A stretch of 64,000 bases of DNA from Sphingopyxis sp. YR583 (GCF_900108295.1 NZ_FNWK01000001.1:2038501-2102500); one strand, 5' to 3'; shown: positions 23,137 to 32,992, numbered from the stretch's first letter. Numbers and translations are program-made. The notes: generated by a model not told the origin, from the sequence alone.

Positions 23137-26100
23137 ATGCTGCACTTTATGCCTCAGAATTCGTCCGACACGCCGGAAACGGACACGCCGACCCCCTCCA
23201 CCGTCAAAATTCCTCCGAAAGTCGCCGCCGCCTATCTGGCCGCGCTCGCCGGCAGCGCGCTGCCGGGCGAAGGCGACGATATGGACAAGGCCGCGCTGAC
23301 CGACGCCAGCCAATTCGCGGCGCGCGCCGCGCTCGAACGTGACGCCGAAACGCCGTCGCTGCTGCTCGAACCGATCGCCGCCGATGGCACCGACCGCCGG
23401 ATGCGGCTCGTCATCATCAATGACGATATGCCCTTCCTCGTCGATTCGACCTCGCAGATCGTCGCGGCGCAGGGCCTTGCCGTCCATCGCATCCTCCATC
23501 CCGTCGTCGCCGTGAAGCGCGATGCAAAGGGGCATCTGCAGGAAGCGGGCGAAGGGCCGGCACGCGAGTCGGTCATCTATATGGAACTCGAACGCGGCGA
23601 CGCGCGCGCGCGGCGCCGCCTGCTCGACGCGCTGGAAGCCGCGCTGCGCGACGTGCGCGCGGCGGTGCGCGACTGGCGCGCAATGCGCGCCGCGATGCTC
23701 GCCGATGCCGCGATGCGCGTCGAGGGCGAGGCTGCCGAACTGCTCCGCTGGTTCGAGGGCGGGGCGATGACCCAGCTCGGCCATGAATGGCGCGCGCGCA
23801 GCGGCGCGGTGCAGGAACCGCTCGGGATCAGCGAAAGCGCCGATGGCCAGCTTCTGTCGCCCGCCGCGCTCGAAGCCGCCTTCGCCTGGTTCGACAAGGG
23901 AGGGCACGCCCCCCTGCTGATCAAGTCGAACCGCCTGTCGGCGGTGCACCGCCGCGTATTGCTCGACCTCGTCATCGTGCCCGAACTCAAGGGCAAGAAG
24001 GTCGAACGCCTTTCGATCCACGCGGGGCTGTGGACCAGCGCCGCGCTGTCGACGCCGCCGGCGAAGGTGCCGGTGCTGCGCGCGCAGCTTGAAGCGTTGA
24101 TGGCGAAGTTCGGTTTCGACCCGGCGGGTCACGCGGGCAAGGCGTTGGCCCATGCGCTGACGGCGCTGCCGCACGACCTGCTGATTGCGTTTGATACCGC
24201 CTCGCTCGAGGAGCTGGTGCTGACCTCGATGTCGATCACCGACCGGCCGCGGCCGAAGGTGGTCACGGTGCAGAGCGCGCTTGGTCGCCACCTGTTCGCC
24301 TTTGTCTGGCTGCCGCGCGACGAGGTTTCGACCGGCCGCCGCCTTGCGGTCGAATCGCTGCTGGTTCGCGAAGCGAAGGCGGGCGTTATCGGCTGGACGA
24401 TGGTGCTCGAAGACGGCGGTGCGGCGCTCCTGCGCTACACGCTCGACCTGCGCAGCGGCGGGGTCGTGCCCGATACCGAAGCGCTTAATGCGCAGCTCGA
24501 ACAGATGGTTCGCGGCTGGCAGCCCGAAGTCGAGGCGGCGCTGGCGAAGCGCGGCGACCCCGGCCGCGCCGCGGCGCTCGCGGCGCGTTTTGCGCCGACC
24601 TTCCCGCCCAATTACCGCAACCTCTATAATCCCGAGGAAGCCGCGCGCGACATATTGCGCCTGCGCGACCTCGACGCCGCGAACCCGCGCAGCGTGCGCC
24701 TCGCGCGCAAGAGCCTCGACGGCGACGACCGGCTGCGGCTCAAGGTCTATAGCGCGGTCGGCCCGCTTGCCCTGTCCGACGTCGTGCCCGCGCTCGAACA
24801 TTTCGGGTTCGAGGTGCTGGAGGAAATCCCGACGACGCTGGCCCCGGCCCGCGCGCCCGGCAGCGAGGACGGCGATGAAACACCTCTCGTGATCCATGAT
24901 TTCTCGCTGCGCCTGCCGGCGAACGTCGACGAGCTGGCGCTGCTTCCCTACGCCGAAACGATCGAAGGCGCGATTGCTGCGGTGCTCGACGGCCGCGCCG
25001 AGAACGACGCGTTCAACGAACTCGTGCTCACCAACCAGACCGACCCGCGCGCAATCGTGTGGCTGCGCGCCTGGTTCCGCTATCTGCGTCAGGGCGGTTC
25101 GGCCTATGGCATGGACACGGTGGTCAGCGCGCTGCGCCACGCGCCCAAGCTGACGGCGGCGCTGATCGAGCGCTTCCGCGCGCTCCACGACCCCAAGGCG
25201 CGCGACGCCGCGAGGGCGGAGACGCTCGCGGCAGACATTCTCGCCGACTTCGCCGACATCAAATCGATCGACGAAGACCGCATCCTGCGCCTGTTCCATG
25301 CGGTGATCAGCGCCACGCTGCGCACCAACGCCTTTGCGCCCGCCGCCGAAGAGGCGCTGGCGTTCAAGATCGATTCGAGCCTTGTCCCCGGCCTGCCCAA
25401 GCCGCTGCCGTGGCGCGAGGTCTGGGTCTATTCGCCGCGCGTCGAGGGCATCCACCTGCGCGCCGGTCCGGTTGCGCGCGGGGGCCTGCGCTGGTCCGAC
25501 CGCCGCGACGACTTCCGCACCGAAATCCTCGGGCTGATGAAGGCGCAGCGCGTCAAGAACGCCGTCATCGTGCCGACCGGCGCGAAGGGCGGTTTCTATC
25601 CGAAGGCGCTGCCCGACGTGTCGCTCGACCGCGATGCCTGGTTCGCCGAGGGCACCGAATGCTATCGCATCTTCATCCGCTCGTTGCTGTCGATCACCGA
25701 CAATCTGGTCGCGGGCAAGGTCGTGCATCCGAAGGGCGTGGTGATCCACGACGGCGACGACCCCTATTTCGTCGTTGCCGCCGACAAGGGCACCGCGACC
25801 TTCTCCGACGTCGCCAATGCGCTCGCGATGGAGCGCGACTTCTGGCTCGGCGATGCGTTCGCGAGCGGCGGGTCGAAGGGTTATGACCACAAGGCGATGG
25901 GCATCACCGCCAAGGGCGCGTGGCTGTCGGTCCGGCGCCATTTCGCCGAAATGGGCGTCGATGTGCAGAGTGACACGATCCGCGTCGTCGGCTGCGGCGA
26001 CATGTCGGGCGACGTGTTCGGTAACGGGATGCTGCTGTCGAAGGCGATCAAGCTGACCGCCGCCTTCGACCATCGCCACATCTTCCTCGACCCCGACCCC

Positions 26101-27855
26101 GATCCGGCGAAGAGCTGGAAGGAACGCGAGCGGATGTTCAACCTGCCGCGCTCATCGTGGGCCGATTATAACGAGAAGCTGATCTCGAAGGGCGGCGGCA
26201 TTTTCCCGCGCAGCCAGAAGAGCATTCCCTTGAGCGCCGAAGTGCAGGCGATGCTCGGCCTGTCGGTGTCCGAAATCGACCCCGGCTCGCTGATCTCGGC
26301 GATCCTGAAGGCGCCCGCCGACCTGCTGTGGTTCGGCGGCATCGGCACCTATGTGAAGGCCGCAAGCCAGAACAATGCCGAGGTCGGCGATCCCGCGAAC
26401 GACGCGCTGCGCGTCGACGCCGAGGATCTGCGCGTCAAGGCGGTGGGCGAGGGTGCGAACCTCGGCACCACGCAGGCCGCGCGCATCGCCTTCTCGGCTA
26501 AGGGCGGGCGGATCAACACCGACTTCATCGACAATTCGGCCGGCGTCGATTGTTCGGATAATGAGGTCAACATCAAGATCGCGCTGAACCGCGAGATGGC
26601 CGAAGGGCGTTTGTCGCAGGATGACCGCGACGCGCTGCTCGTCCGCATGACCGACAATGTGTCGGAGCTGGTGCTCGAGGATAACCGCCTGCAGGCGCTC
26701 GCGCTGTCGATCGCCGAAAAGGGCGGATCGGCGGCGGTGCCGTCGCTGGTGCGGATCATGGAGACGTTCGAGGCATCGGGCCGGCTCGACCGCAAGGTCG
26801 AGGGACTCGCCGCGAACGACGAACTGCTCCGCCGCGCCGCCGAAGGGCGCGGGCTGACGCGCCCCGAACTTGCGGTGCTGCTGTCGACCGCGAAGCTCGC
26901 GCTGCAGGATGCGATCGAGCATAGCGACCTGCCGAACGATCCGGCGCTGGCAAGCGACCTTGCCGCTGCCTTCCCTGACGAGATGCAGCGCGACTTTGGT
27001 CAGGCGATCGCCGACCACCAGCTTCGCCGCGAAATCATCGCGACGAAGATTGCGAACCGCATCATCAACCGCATGGGCATCGTCCATCCGTTCGAACTGG
27101 TCGAAGAGGAAGGCTGCGCGCTCGGCGATATCGCCGCGGCATTCGTCGCGGTCGAGCGCCTGCTCGATATGCCCGCGATCTGGGACGCGCTCGACGACGC
27201 GAAGATCGACGAAAGCATCCGCCTGTCGCTGTTCAGCCAGGCCGCGTCGGCGATGACCTCGCAGATGGCCGACCTGCTGCGCGTGACGCAGTCGCTGTCG
27301 CAGCCGGGCCCGGTCGTCGCGCGGCTCGAACCCGGCGTCGATCGCCTCAACGCCAGCGTCGACGGCCTGCTCAGCCCGTCGGTGAAGCATCAGTGGGACA
27401 TGCTGACGCAGCAATTGCTCGACGCGGGTGCGCCCGAGGCGCTGACCTCGTCGGTCGTCCGCCTATTCAAGACCGACGGCGCGATCGGTATCGTCGACCT
27501 TGCCGAACGGCGCGGCGACGACGAGGTCGCGGTGACGAGCGCCTTCACCCATCTCGGCGAAGCGCTGGGTCTCGATTGGGCGCAGACGCTGGCGGCGCAT
27601 ATGAGCCCCGCCGATCCGTGGGAACGCCTGCTGGTGAACAGCCTTGCGCGCGATTTCCAGCAGATGCGGCTGAGCTTCCTCGCGGGGCTGCCGAAGGGCG
27701 ATCTCGACGCGGCGGTGACCAAATGGCTCGCCGATCATGCGCCGCGCGTCGAGCAGTTCCGCGCGACGGTCGATCGCGCGCGGATGATCCCGACCCCGAA
27801 CGGCGCGATGCTGTCGCATATCGCCGGGCAGGCACGCGGATTGCTGGGGAGGTAA
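23137..27855 (+). CDS. gdhB: NAD-specific glutamate dehydrogenase, 180-kDa class
   Basis: A 1572-residue NAD-GDH of the large bacterial class (Streptomyces/Pseudomonas/Caulobacter type), which deaminates glutamate to 2-oxoglutarate for catabolism. The N-terminal 730 or so residues carry the ACT-like regulatory modules. The catalytic part includes 'RAGPVARGGLRWSDRRDDFR', 'IVPTGAKGGFYPK' near residue 813, 'DMSGDVFGNGMLLSKAIKLT' and 'GEGANLGTTQAARI'. The usual C-terminal helical domain follows. Start is ATG 23137 or 23149; neither has a strong ribosome binding site. Its TAA shares a base with the ATG of the following ATP-grasp gene. Confidence 0.95.
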   Translation: MLHFMPQNSSDTPETDTPTPSTVKIPPKVAAAYLAALAGSALPGEGDDMDKAALTDASQFAARAALERDAETPSLLLEPIAADGTDRRMRLVIINDDMPFLVDSTSQIVAAQGLAVHRILHPVVAVKRDAKGHLQEAGEGPARESVIYMELERGDARARRRLLDALEAALRDVRAAVRDWRAMRAAMLADAAMRVEGEAAELLRWFEGGAMTQLGHEWRARSGAVQEPLGISESADGQLLSPAALEAAFAWFDKGGHAPLLIKSNRLSAVHRRVLLDLVIVPELKGKKVERLSIHAGLWTSAALSTPPAKVPVLRAQLEALMAKFGFDPAGHAGKALAHALTALPHDLLIAFDTASLEELVLTSMSITDRPRPKVVTVQSALGRHLFAFVWLPRDEVSTGRRLAVESLLVREAKAGVIGWTMVLEDGGAALLRYTLDLRSGGVVPDTEALNAQLEQMVRGWQPEVEAALAKRGDPGRAAALAARFAPTFPPNYRNLYNPEEAARDILRLRDLDAANPRSVRLARKSLDGDDRLRLKVYSAVGPLALSDVVPALEHFGFEVLEEIPTTLAPARAPGSEDGDETPLVIHDFSLRLPANVDELALLPYAETIEGAIAAVLDGRAENDAFNELVLTNQTDPRAIVWLRAWFRYLRQGGSAYGMDTVVSALRHAPKLTAALIERFRALHDPKARDAARAETLAADILADFADIKSIDEDRILRLFHAVISATLRTNAFAPAAEEALAFKIDSSLVPGLPKPLPWREVWVYSPRVEGIHLRAGPVARGGLRWSDRRDDFRTEILGLMKAQRVKNAVIVPTGAKGGFYPKALPDVSLDRDAWFAEGTECYRIFIRSLLSITDNLVAGKVVHPKGVVIHDGDDPYFVVAADKGTATFSDVANALAMERDFWLGDAFASGGSKGYDHKAMGITAKGAWLSVRRHFAEMGVDVQSDTIRVVGCGDMSGDVFGNGMLLSKAIKLTAAFDHRHIFLDPDPDPAKSWKERERMFNLPRSSWADYNEKLISKGGGIFPRSQKSIPLSAEVQAMLGLSVSEIDPGSLISAILKAPADLLWFGGIGTYVKAASQNNAEVGDPANDALRVDAEDLRVKAVGEGANLGTTQAARIAFSAKGGRINTDFIDNSAGVDCSDNEVNIKIALNREMAEGRLSQDDRDALLVRMTDNVSELVLEDNRLQALALSIAEKGGSAAVPSLVRIMETFEASGRLDRKVEGLAANDELLRRAAEGRGLTRPELAVLLSTAKLALQDAIEHSDLPNDPALASDLAAAFPDEMQRDFGQAIADHQLRREIIATKIANRIINRMGIVHPFELVEEEGCALGDIAAAFVAVERLLDMPAIWDALDDAKIDESIRLSLFSQAASAMTSQMADLLRVTQSLSQPGPVVARLEPGVDRLNASVDGLLSPSVKHQWDMLTQQLLDAGAPEALTSSVVRLFKTDGAIGIVDLAERRGDDEVAVTSAFTHLGEALGLDWAQTLAAHMSPADPWERLLVNSLARDFQQMRLSFLAGLPKGDLDAAVTKWLADHAPRVEQFRATVDRARMIPTPNGAMLSHIAGQARGLLGR

Positions 27856-28712
27856 TGCCGTTCCAGCCCCGCGTCGCGATCCTTGTCCCGGCGCCCGACT
27901 ATTATGAGAAGTGGCAGCCCGCCTTTGCCCGCAAGGCGGCGGCGCTGACCGCGGCCGGGCTGATCGTCGAGCAGCGCGCGTGGACCGATCCCGGCGATTT
28001 GTCGGGTTATGATCTGATCCTCCCGCTTTTCGCGTGGGGCTATCAGCGCGATGTCGCCGGTTGGTACGCTCTGCTCCACCAGCTTGAAGAAGCTCGCCTG
28101 CCCGTGGTCAATCCGGTGCCCGTACTGCGCTGGAACAGCGACAAGGCTTATCTGGCCGAACTCGGCGTCAAGGGCGTCGCAGTCGTGCCGACGGTCGAGG
28201 TCGAGGCGCTCGACGATGCGAGCCTGACCGAAGCGATGTCAGAGCTGACGACCGACGAGGTCGTGATCAAGCCCGCGATCTCCGGCGGTGCCGACGGGAC
28301 GTATCGTATCGCGCGGGGCGCACCGATCCCCGCCGACGCGCTGGGTCAGCGGCGCCTCGTCCAGCCGCTGATGCCCGGCATCCTCACCGAAGGCGAATAT
28401 TCGCTCTTCTTCTTTGGCGGCAAGTTCAGCCACGCGATCGTCAAGCGCCCCGCGTCGGGCGATTTCCGCGTGCAGGAGCAGTTCGGCGGGCGCGAGACCG
28501 CGTGCGAGGCGAGCGATGCCGCGCAGGCGCTTGCCGCTCAGGCGCTGGCGGCCGCGCCGGCACCGCCGGTCTATGCGCGCGTCGACATGGTCGGCGACGC
28601 TGCGGGTACGCTGCACATCATGGAACTCGAACTGATCGAGCCGTCGCTGTTCCTGCATCACGCGCCCGATAAGGGGGCGGCGTTCGGGTCGGCGGTCTAC
28701 GGCGCGATCTGA
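27855..28712 (+). CDS. ATP-grasp protein, translationally coupled to NAD-GDH
   Basis: A 285-residue protein with an ATP-grasp fold: 'NPVPVLRWNSDKAYLAELGV' (lid and start of the fold), 'DEVVIKPAISGGADGTYRI' (nucleotide-binding lysine), 'LVQPLMPGILTEGEYSLFFF' and the metal-binding end 'LHIMELELIEPSLFLHH'. It resembles RimK/DcsG-like ligases that join a carboxylate to an amine or thiol. Its start overlaps the GDH stop (TAATG), so the two are probably cotranslated. The substrate is not known; a glutamate-related role is only suggested by context. The 3' end overlaps the convergent RHH gene by 16 bases. Confidence 0.78.
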   Translation: MPFQPRVAILVPAPDYYEKWQPAFARKAAALTAAGLIVEQRAWTDPGDLSGYDLILPLFAWGYQRDVAGWYALLHQLEEARLPVVNPVPVLRWNSDKAYLAELGVKGVAVVPTVEVEALDDASLTEAMSELTTDEVVIKPAISGGADGTYRIARGAPIPADALGQRRLVQPLMPGILTEGEYSLFFFGGKFSHAIVKRPASGDFRVQEQFGGRETACEASDAAQALAAQALAAAPAPPVYARVDMVGDAAGTLHIMELELIEPSLFLHHAPDKGAAFGSAVYGAI

Positions 28713-28942
28713 CCGGGCCGGCTGCGCCACAGCCATTGCCGGATCGCCGAGGTCAGATTCGGTGGATCGTCGGCTTCCATCCGCTCGACATCGATGCGCG
28801 CGACGAGCGCGTTGACAGGCAGCGCTCGCCTGGCGGCTTCGGCTTCGAGCGCGTCCCAGAACATCGGTTCGAGGCTGATCGAGGTCGGGTGGCCGGCGAT
28901 CGTTACCGAGCGTTTGACCGGAGGATGTAAGGGCGCGCTCAA
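28697..28942 (-). CDS. Ribbon-helix-helix domain protein (RHH_4)
   Basis: An 81-residue protein starting at TTG 28942, which overlaps the stop of the upstream membrane protein in TTGA. The sequence 'KRSVTIAGHPTSISLEPMFW' followed by 'DALEAEAARRALPVNALVAR' matches the RHH_4 family (PF13467), small DNA-binding-like proteins common in alphaproteobacteria. The C-terminus 'NLTSAIRQWLWRSRP' completes the family pattern. The stop codon lies inside the end of the convergent ATP-grasp gene. Confidence 0.72.
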   Translation of the reverse strand: MSAPLHPPVKRSVTIAGHPTSISLEPMFWDALEAEAARRALPVNALVARIDVERMEADDPPNLTSAIRQWLWRSRPGQIAP

Positions 28943-29481
28943 CGGCGGGCCTGCCAGCGCCGCAGGATGAGTGCTGCGGCGACCAGCTCGACGATGCCTA
29001 TGGCAAAACCGGGATTGAGCGGCAGGGCGATACCGAACAGCGCGAGCGCGGCGACGAGCAGGATCGTACCGCCGAGTACCCAATAGGCGATCTCGCCATA
29101 CATGGTGCGAAACAGAAAATAACGCGCGCCGACGATTGAGGCAAAGACCGGGATCGCGAGATCGGGCGCGCGGATGAGCAGCACCCACGCGATCAACACC
29201 CCGACGAACAGCGGGATCGTCGCCTCGATCGCCAGTGCTTCGAGCGGCTTGCCGACGGTTGCCTTGGGCCCTTTGAACGCGATGCGTTCGATGAGGACGC
29301 CAAGCGGGTGGATCGCCATCCCGCCGAAAAAGAGCGCGGCGAAAGCCGCCATCGTACCGTGAAGCTGCCACACCGCGCCCGCGACCAGCCAGACGACGCC
29401 CGAGACGAGGACGCCGGGCGCGCCGCCGGCATAGGCGCGAGCGAGATCCTGCTGGGCGATAGCGAATGGGCGGTCGGTCAT
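28939..29481 (-). CDS. DUF7010-like multi-pass membrane protein
   Basis: A 180-residue hydrophobic protein with about five transmembrane segments, for example 'VLVSGVVWLVAGAVWQLHG', 'IPLFVGVLIAWVLLI' and 'YWVLGGTILLVAALALFGIA'. The N-terminus 'FAIAQQDLARAYAGGAPGVL' and 'GKPLEALAIEATIPLFVGVL' look like the uncharacterised DUF7010 family. No catalytic motif is apparent. It is coupled by overlap to the RHH gene and lies 52 bases after phaB. Confidence 0.65.
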   Translation of the reverse strand: MTDRPFAIAQQDLARAYAGGAPGVLVSGVVWLVAGAVWQLHGTMAAFAALFFGGMAIHPLGVLIERIAFKGPKATVGKPLEALAIEATIPLFVGVLIAWVLLIRAPDLAIPVFASIVGARYFLFRTMYGEIAYWVLGGTILLVAALALFGIALPLNPGFAIGIVELVAAALILRRWQARR

Positions 29482-29533
29482 GTCGCCGGTGTAGCGGCTC
29501 GATCGGCGACGGCAAAGCCGCCGCCCGCCATCG

Positions 29534-30256
29534 TCAGTACATATGCTGCCCGCCGTTGATGCTCATCGTCGAGCCGGTGACGAAACCCGCATCCTCGCTG
29601 CACAGAAAGGCAACGCCGCGCGCGATCTCGTCGGCCTGGCCTAGACGCCCGACCGGGATCTTGGCGACGATCTTTTCGAGCACCGGCGCGGGCACGGCCG
29701 CAACCATGTCGGTGTCGATATAGCCCGGCGCGATCGCGTTGACCGTGACGCCCTTCTTCGCGCCTTCCTGCGCCAGCGCCTTGGTGAAGCCGTGGATACC
29801 CGATTTGGCGGCGGCATAATTGACCTGCCCATATTGGCCTGCCTGTCCGTTGATCGATCCGATGTTGACGATGCGTCCCCAGCCACGCTCGACCATTCCG
29901 CCGAACGTCGCCTTTGCCATGTTGAAGCAGCCGCCGAGATTGACGCGCATGACGTCGTCCCAATCGTCGTAGCTCATGCGGGCGAGGGTGCCGTCGCGGG
30001 TGATGCCGGCATTGTTGACGACGATGTCGATCGGGCCGACTTCGGCGGCGATCTGCGCGCAGCTGTCGAGGCACGCCTGATGATCGCCGACATCCCATTT
30101 CAGTGCCCGGATGCCGGTTCGGTCGCTGAACGCGCGCGCCTTTTCGTCGTTGCCGGCATAGTTGGCGACGACGGTGATGCCCTGTTCCTGCAATTTCAGC
30201 GAAATCGCTTCCCCGATGCCGCGGCTGCCGCCGGTGACGATTGCTACGCGTGCCAT
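29534..30256 (-). CDS. phaB: Acetoacetyl-CoA reductase
   Basis: A 240-residue short-chain dehydrogenase that reduces acetoacetyl-CoA to (R)-3-hydroxybutyryl-CoA for polyhydroxybutyrate. The cofactor motif is 'VTGGSRGIGEAISLKL', 'NNAGITRDGTLARMSYDDWD' follows, and the catalytic Ser-Tyr-Lys are in 'GSINGQAGQYGQVNYAAAKS'. The C-terminal 'GSTMSINGGQHMY' is characteristic of PhaB rather than FabG. No phaA or phaC is adjacent in this window. A TTGAC-N6-GTCAA palindrome lies 61 bases before its start. Confidence 0.92.
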   Translation of the reverse strand: MARVAIVTGGSRGIGEAISLKLQEQGITVVANYAGNDEKARAFSDRTGIRALKWDVGDHQACLDSCAQIAAEVGPIDIVVNNAGITRDGTLARMSYDDWDDVMRVNLGGCFNMAKATFGGMVERGWGRIVNIGSINGQAGQYGQVNYAAAKSGIHGFTKALAQEGAKKGVTVNAIAPGYIDTDMVAAVPAPVLEKIVAKIPVGRLGQADEIARGVAFLCSEDAGFVTGSTMSINGGQHMY

Positions 30257-30316
30257 AAATCAAGCTCTCCCACAGAGTTAGGAGACGATGATTAGGCTGC
30301 GCCGCCGGAGCCTGCA

Positions 30317-30332
30317 AGTTGACCGGAACGTC
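30317..30332. promoter_or_regulatory. TTGAC-N6-GTCAA palindrome upstream of phaB
   Basis: TTGAC (30317-30321) and GTCAA (30328-30332) form a perfect inverted repeat with a 6-base spacer, 61 bases before the phaB ATG and 31 bases before the end of the upstream DUF1963 gene. The same pattern occurs at 46581-46596 before an acyl-CoA thioesterase gene. Confidence 0.45.
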
Positions 30333-30362
30333 AATCGCAAAGCTATTCAGGCGGGAGGCGCG

Positions 30363-31904
30363 TCAACTGCTTGCCTGTACCCGGAGCTTCGAAAAGTCGC
30401 CGACCGCGAGGTCCGCCTTGTCGATCGTCACGACCAGATTGTCGCGATCGCCGAAGCTGCGGCTCATCAGTCCGCTGGTCGGCAATTCGAGCAGCACCAC
30501 GTCGCGCTGGTCGTCATAATCGATGACATGACGGAAGGGTTCATGCCCCATCGCCGCCATCTCGCGCTCCGCAAGCGTTTGCCACCAGGGTTCGAACAGC
30601 GCGCGCGCCGGTGCCGAAAGATTGTCCTGATTGGCGCACCAGGCATGCTTCGCGCGGTCGAACAGGATCGTCTGATAATCGTGAACCCACAGATCGGCGT
30701 CCGCGCGGTGCGTCGTCAGCGGCAGGGTGATCGTCTCGACGCGTTCCATCCCCGTGTCGGGATCGGTCACGGCGATCGCCTTGGCCCAGCGAATCGCATG
30801 CAATCCCGCCATGACGGCGGTCGCGTCGGCGGCCGAAAAATCGCCGCGCGCCGCGCTGTCGTGGACGATGGCGACAATCTCTTCGGCGCGCGCGCGCGCT
30901 TCGCGATTGATCGCCGCGCGCTGTTCCATCGCGCCGATGTCTTCGGCCCCGGCCCCCGGCGGCGGCATCGCCTCGGTCGTCAGCCGGTCGAGCCGCTGTT
31001 CGAGCAAGGCGACCATCGCCGTCATGCTGGCCCAGTCGAAGGGATGGAAGGCCGGGTCGGCGATGTCGTAGCCGCCATGATAGAGCGTATTGCCGGGCTC
31101 GGCCGGATCGCCCTCGCTGCGCGGATCGGAATCGCCGGGACGGACGGCGACCAGATCGACGGGCCATTCGGGAAAGGACCGCACCGCGAAGGATGCGAGA
31201 TCGCCTGAATCGAGGTCGCCATATGGGCCGAACCACCCCTCGGGATCGTTCAGCGTAAAGGGCGGTGCGACGGGCGTGCCGGGGTCGCGCAGATGAAGTA
31301 CGCGCATGTCATATTTGCGGCGGTGGATGAAGAAAGCGAGCGTGCCGTCGCGCGGTCCCAGCCCGCTCCACAAATCCCGCGGCAGGTCGGCGCAGCTGAT
31401 CTGCGCCAGAAAATCCGCAGGCTGGTCGTCGATCTTCGGCCATTCCGTGCCGGCGGGAAGGCGCGGCCGACCGCCGATCCAGCTGTTCGTCGAGATCGCG
31501 TCGCGCGGCGGAATCTGGGGGACGAGGCGAAGTGCAACCTCCTCGGCATCCGGGTTCCCCATCCGGTGCGCTTCGGCCTCGACGTTGGAGATCATCGACT
31601 CGAGCTGGTCTTCGACAGGCTCGACAGCGACGGCGGGCTCCGGCGCCGGTTCCTGTTCCGCTTCTTCGGGCATCGTCTCAGGTTCGGCACGGCGGATTCG
31701 TGCGAGGCGTGAGGGCGAGATCTCGACATCCTCATAAACGGGCACTTCCTTTCGCGGGAGCTTCGGCAGCCGGATTTCGCGTGGCGCTCGCGGCGCCGCG
31801 GCGACCGGACGCGGGCGCCGCGACCACCAGATGGCAAAAACGACCGCCAGAAAGGCCAGCGTGACTCCGGCGAGCATCAGCATCGCCGATTCGACCTCGT
31901 TCAT
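30363..31904 (-). CDS. DUF1963 (YwqG-like) protein with N-terminal membrane anchor
   Basis: A 513-residue protein from ATG 31904, which has GGAG seven bases upstream; a TTG 12 bases earlier is less likely. One transmembrane helix is at the N-terminus ('MLMLAGVTLAFLAVVFAIWW'), followed by a Pro/Glu-rich linker to about residue 110. The large remainder is a DUF1963 domain: 'TNSWIGGRPRLPAGTEWP', 'PADFLAQISCADLPRDLW' and 'LVTIDKADLAVGDFSKLRV'. Topology suggests a cytoplasmic domain held to the inner membrane. No enzymatic function is established for the family. Confidence 0.78.
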   Translation of the reverse strand: MNEVESAMLMLAGVTLAFLAVVFAIWWSRRPRPVAAAPRAPREIRLPKLPRKEVPVYEDVEISPSRLARIRRAEPETMPEEAEQEPAPEPAVAVEPVEDQLESMISNVEAEAHRMGNPDAEEVALRLVPQIPPRDAISTNSWIGGRPRLPAGTEWPKIDDQPADFLAQISCADLPRDLWSGLGPRDGTLAFFIHRRKYDMRVLHLRDPGTPVAPPFTLNDPEGWFGPYGDLDSGDLASFAVRSFPEWPVDLVAVRPGDSDPRSEGDPAEPGNTLYHGGYDIADPAFHPFDWASMTAMVALLEQRLDRLTTEAMPPPGAGAEDIGAMEQRAAINREARARAEEIVAIVHDSAARGDFSAADATAVMAGLHAIRWAKAIAVTDPDTGMERVETITLPLTTHRADADLWVHDYQTILFDRAKHAWCANQDNLSAPARALFEPWWQTLAEREMAAMGHEPFRHVIDYDDQRDVVLLELPTSGLMSRSFGDRDNLVVTIDKADLAVGDFSKLRVQASS

Positions 31905-31996
31905 GCGAATCTCCAAACTGGCGCGGTCGATGACCTTTCCGCACCGTGCCGGATCAATTTAGCGCATGGACCTAAACAGTTGGTAAGCGGATGGGA

Positions 31997-32992
31997 TCAG
32001 AGCCATCCCGCCAGTTCGCGGCGTACCAGCGTCTCCAGCATCGCGATGCCGGTCGCATCGGCGTTGAGGCAGGGCAGATAGGCGAAATGCCGTCCACCCG
32101 CGCTTTCGAACTGCTGCTTGCCGCGGATCGCCAATTCTTCGAGCGTTTCGAGGCAGTCGGCCGAAAAGCCGGGCGCGAAGATGGCAACGCTGCGGCCTTC
32201 GCGGCCGAGCTGTTCGAGGCGTGCGTCGGTCGCGGGTTCGAGCCATTTGGCGCGGCCGAAGCGCGATTGGAAGGCGACCTCGACCGGGCGGCCGAGCGCT
32301 TCGGACAGCAGGCGCGCCGTCTTCAGGCACTGGCAATGATATGGGTCGCCGAGATGCAGCGTGCGTTCGGGCATGCCATGAAAGCTCGCGAGCAACACAT
32401 CGGGTTTGAAATCGAGCGCGTCCAGTCTCGCCTCGACCGATGTTTTCAGCGCGTCCAGATAGGCGGCGGCGTCATGATAAGGGGGCAGGAACCGCATCGC
32501 GGGTTGCCAGCGGAGTGTCTTGAGATGCGCGCCGACCGCATCGACCACCGTTGCGGTCGTCGCGGCGCAATATTGGGGATAGAGCGGCGCGATCAGGATG
32601 CGGTCGCAGCCCCCGGCCACCAGCGCATCGATCGCGCCGCCGATCGCGGGCTTTCCATAACGCATCGCATAAGCGACCTGAACCGCCTCGCCGAACGCCG
32701 CTTGCAGCGCCTCGCTTTGCGTCCGCGTGATCGCGGCGAGCGGCGATCCGGAATCGGTCCAGACCTGGGCATAGGCATGCGCCGATTTTTTCGGCCGCGT
32801 GGTGAGGATGATCCCGCGCAGGATCGGCTGCCACAGGAGCTGCGGGATTTCGACGACACGGCGGTCGGACAGGAATTCGGCGAGGTAACGCCGTACCGAC
32901 GGGGCGTCGGGCGCATCGGGGGTGCCGAGGTTGACCAGCAGCACGCCGATCCGCGGCGGTGCCACCTCGGGGTGGTCCGGCGGCAGGCTCAT
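31997..32992 (-). CDS. hemH: Ferrochelatase
   Basis: A 331-residue HemH that inserts Fe2+ into protoporphyrin IX, the last step of heme synthesis. Family motifs are 'RIGVLLVNLGTPDAPDAPSV', 'PLYPQYCAATTATVVDA' with the region around 'FLPPYHD', the iron-handling histidine in 'LLASFHGMPERTLHLGDPYH', and 'FQSRFGRAKWLEPATD' with 'IFAPGFSADCLETLEEL'. Its ATG overlaps the stop of the molybdopterin hydroxylase gene by four bases, so it is probably expressed from that upstream promoter. Heme demand from the two P450s is an obvious but unproven context. Confidence 0.95.
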   Translation of the reverse strand: MSLPPDHPEVAPPRIGVLLVNLGTPDAPDAPSVRRYLAEFLSDRRVVEIPQLLWQPILRGIILTTRPKKSAHAYAQVWTDSGSPLAAITRTQSEALQAAFGEAVQVAYAMRYGKPAIGGAIDALVAGGCDRILIAPLYPQYCAATTATVVDAVGAHLKTLRWQPAMRFLPPYHDAAAYLDALKTSVEARLDALDFKPDVLLASFHGMPERTLHLGDPYHCQCLKTARLLSEALGRPVEVAFQSRFGRAKWLEPATDARLEQLGREGRSVAIFAPGFSADCLETLEELAIRGKQQFESAGGRHFAYLPCLNADATGIAMLETLVRRELAGWL

